Source of the DNA: Bacteroidales bacterium UBA6401
GTDB taxonomy: Bacteria; Bacteroidota; Bacteroidia; Bacteroidales; UBA932
Assembly: GCA_002438635.1 (NCBI GenBank)
Contig: DJPX01000020.1
Location: forward strand, 1 to 64,000
Direction of reading: 5' to 3'
Length of the DNA: 64,000 nucleotides
The translations under genes were made by a program, and so were the position numbers. Under the pieces are notes generated by a model. That model worked only from the letters and a program-made list of their open reading frames with translations. It made no database searches and was not told the origin of the DNA. Shown here one piece after another: positions 63,100 to 64,000 of the stretch (positions are counted from its first letter, which is position 1; each line of letters begins with the position of its first letter).

Positions 63100-64000
63100 T
63101 TGTTTTGCTGATTTTTATGTCTTCGGGGAGGATTCTAATGCCTACAAGGTCATTTTTATCCCAGATATCTTGGGTATCCACAAATAAATGGAAACCTTCA
63201 TCTGTCTTGACCTCAAGGTGATAATGGTCGCCTTTATAAAGGATGTTGCGTATATGTGCAGATACTTCGGTATCTTCATCACTATCCATCAAGTCCACTT
63301 TATCGAAGTCTACACGCACCAATACTTTGTCCCCTTTTTCTAGTCCTCTGTCTTGGCAGTCGAATTCGGCATCGATAAATCGAACTGAAGTAGGGGAGGT
63401 CATCTCGCCTTCAAATTCATTGAATAGCGAGGTTTTGTGCATAACCTGGATGTCGGATGGCTTGATTATCAGACCCACTTCGCTTCCCACTTCGAATGCG
63501 TTATAGTCCTGGATAAGCAGTTCGTAGCCCTTGTCCGTATCTACATACATTTCGTAGTGGACTCCTTTGAATATGCAGGATTTTACTATTGCCGTAAATT
63601 GGGCGGCTTCGGTATTATGCATTATATAGATATCCTCAGGGCGTACCACTACATCCACGGCTTCGTTCTGGGCAAATCCTTTGTCTACGCATTCGAATTC
63701 GTGTCCTGCAAAGTTAACCTTGCCATCGCAGGGCATAACTCCGTCGAGTATGTTTGAATCTCCGATAAAATCTGCTACAAAGGCATTTTGTGGCTCATTG
63801 TATATTTCGGTTGGAGTGCCTATCTGCTGGATACGGCCATCGTTAAAAACGACAATAGTATCGGAGAGGGTAAGCGCTTCTTCTTGATCGTGAGTTACAT
63901 ACACGAAAGTAATGCCTAGTTGCTTATGCATTTCTTTCAATTCGATCTGCATATCTTTTCGCATTTTAAGATCCAATGCGCTAAGTGGCTCGTCAAGAAG
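63092..64000 (-). CDS. potA: polyamine ABC transporter ATPase PotA, 5' part outside window
   Basis: Only the C-terminal 302 residues are in the window; the reading frame is open at 64000. The Walker B region [10 protein letters not shown] and the H-loop [14 protein letters not shown] are visible, followed by the [16 protein letters not shown] stretch. After the ATPase comes a long C-terminal part with two TOBE-like repeats (from about [12 protein letters not shown] and again from [10 protein letters not shown]), which is longer than in E. coli PotA. It powers the PotBC permease. Confidence 0.88.
   Translation of the reverse strand, partial: LLDEPLSALDLKMRKDMQIELKEMHKQLGITFVYVTHDQEEALTLSDTIVVFNDGRIQQIGTPTEIYNEPQNAFVADFIGDSNILDGVMPCDGKVNFAGHEFECVDKGFAQNEAVDVVVRPEDIYIMHNTEAAQFTAIVKSCIFKGVHYEMYVDTDKGYELLIQDYNAFEVGSEVGLIIKPSDIQVMHKTSLFNEFEGEMTSPTSVRFIDAEFDCQDRGLEKGDKVLVRVDFDKVDLMDSDEDTEVSAHIRNILYKGDHYHLEVKTDEGFHLFVDTQDIWDKNDLVGIRILPEDIKISKTNV

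Overview
The window looks like a chromosomal segment from a Gram-negative member of the Bacteroidetes, most likely order Bacteroidales. The evidence is: promoters of the TTTG-N19-TAnnTTTG type seen several times (for example at 73-103, 29600-29630 and 46080-46110); tRNA genes without an encoded CCA; two S9B dipeptidyl-peptidase-IV type peptidases and an M13 lipoprotein peptidase; outer-membrane beta-barrel proteins; SDR-type threonine dehydrogenase paired with Kbl; and poor Shine-Dalgarno sequences. No species is claimed.

Positions 1-11179 are an accessory, gene-eroded stretch. It holds two DUF4143-type AAA ATPases and a third, broken ATPase (1571-2049) whose remnant runs into a nucleotidyltransferase gene. 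A WecA/MraY-type sugar-phosphate transferase is followed by a Fic gene lying between two copies of the transferase's own 3' end (142 bp direct repeat). There is an exported protein of unknown function, a membrane protein with two frameshifts in homopolymers, a small cluster of zinc-ribbon/TM2, zinc-ribbon/CD225-like and DUF2752 membrane proteins, and a desulfoferrodoxin. Dispersed non-coding repeats occur at 1-35, 3098-3336 and 10897-10998.

Positions 11180-20365 form a tightly packed + strand run that may be one transcript: glmM, a NamZ/DUF1343-like protein, glpA, a very short glpB-like gene, glpC, glpT and a GH26-like lipoprotein. Most junctions overlap. It joins amino-sugar phosphate metabolism, anaerobic glycerol-3-phosphate oxidation and uptake, and a surface glycosidase, and is the best candidate for a little-described pathway. 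Two tRNA-Lys genes (UUU, CUU) and a strong bidirectional terminator follow.

Positions 20632-41307 are mostly housekeeping: ffh, a 5'-nucleotidase-family lipoprotein, an ABC-F protein, an Omp85-like barrel, a short nucleoside kinase, grpE-dnaJ, rplS, tRNA-Arg(ACG), an M13 peptidase, a GNAT acetyltransferase, a ROK regulator, a HAMP sensor without output domain, a RecD-like helicase, an S9B peptidase, a phosphohexomutase, nth and ftsE.

Positions 41498-64000 carry a large TPR protein coupled to an outer-membrane barrel, gyrB, a 7TM-HD phosphohydrolase, a trigger factor that appears to lack the PPIase domain, threonine dehydrogenase-kbl, an unknown exported protein, an M20 dipeptidase coupled to a second S9 peptidase, a PriA-like protein that has lost the helicase motifs and zinc cysteines, a THUMP-like methyltransferase, and a potABCD polyamine transporter whose potA runs off the window end. 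Several conserved proteins (GlpB, PriA, trigger factor, nucleoside kinase, NamZ) are shorter or more degenerate than their families usually are, which may be a lineage trait. All identifications come from reading motifs by eye; no database search was run.
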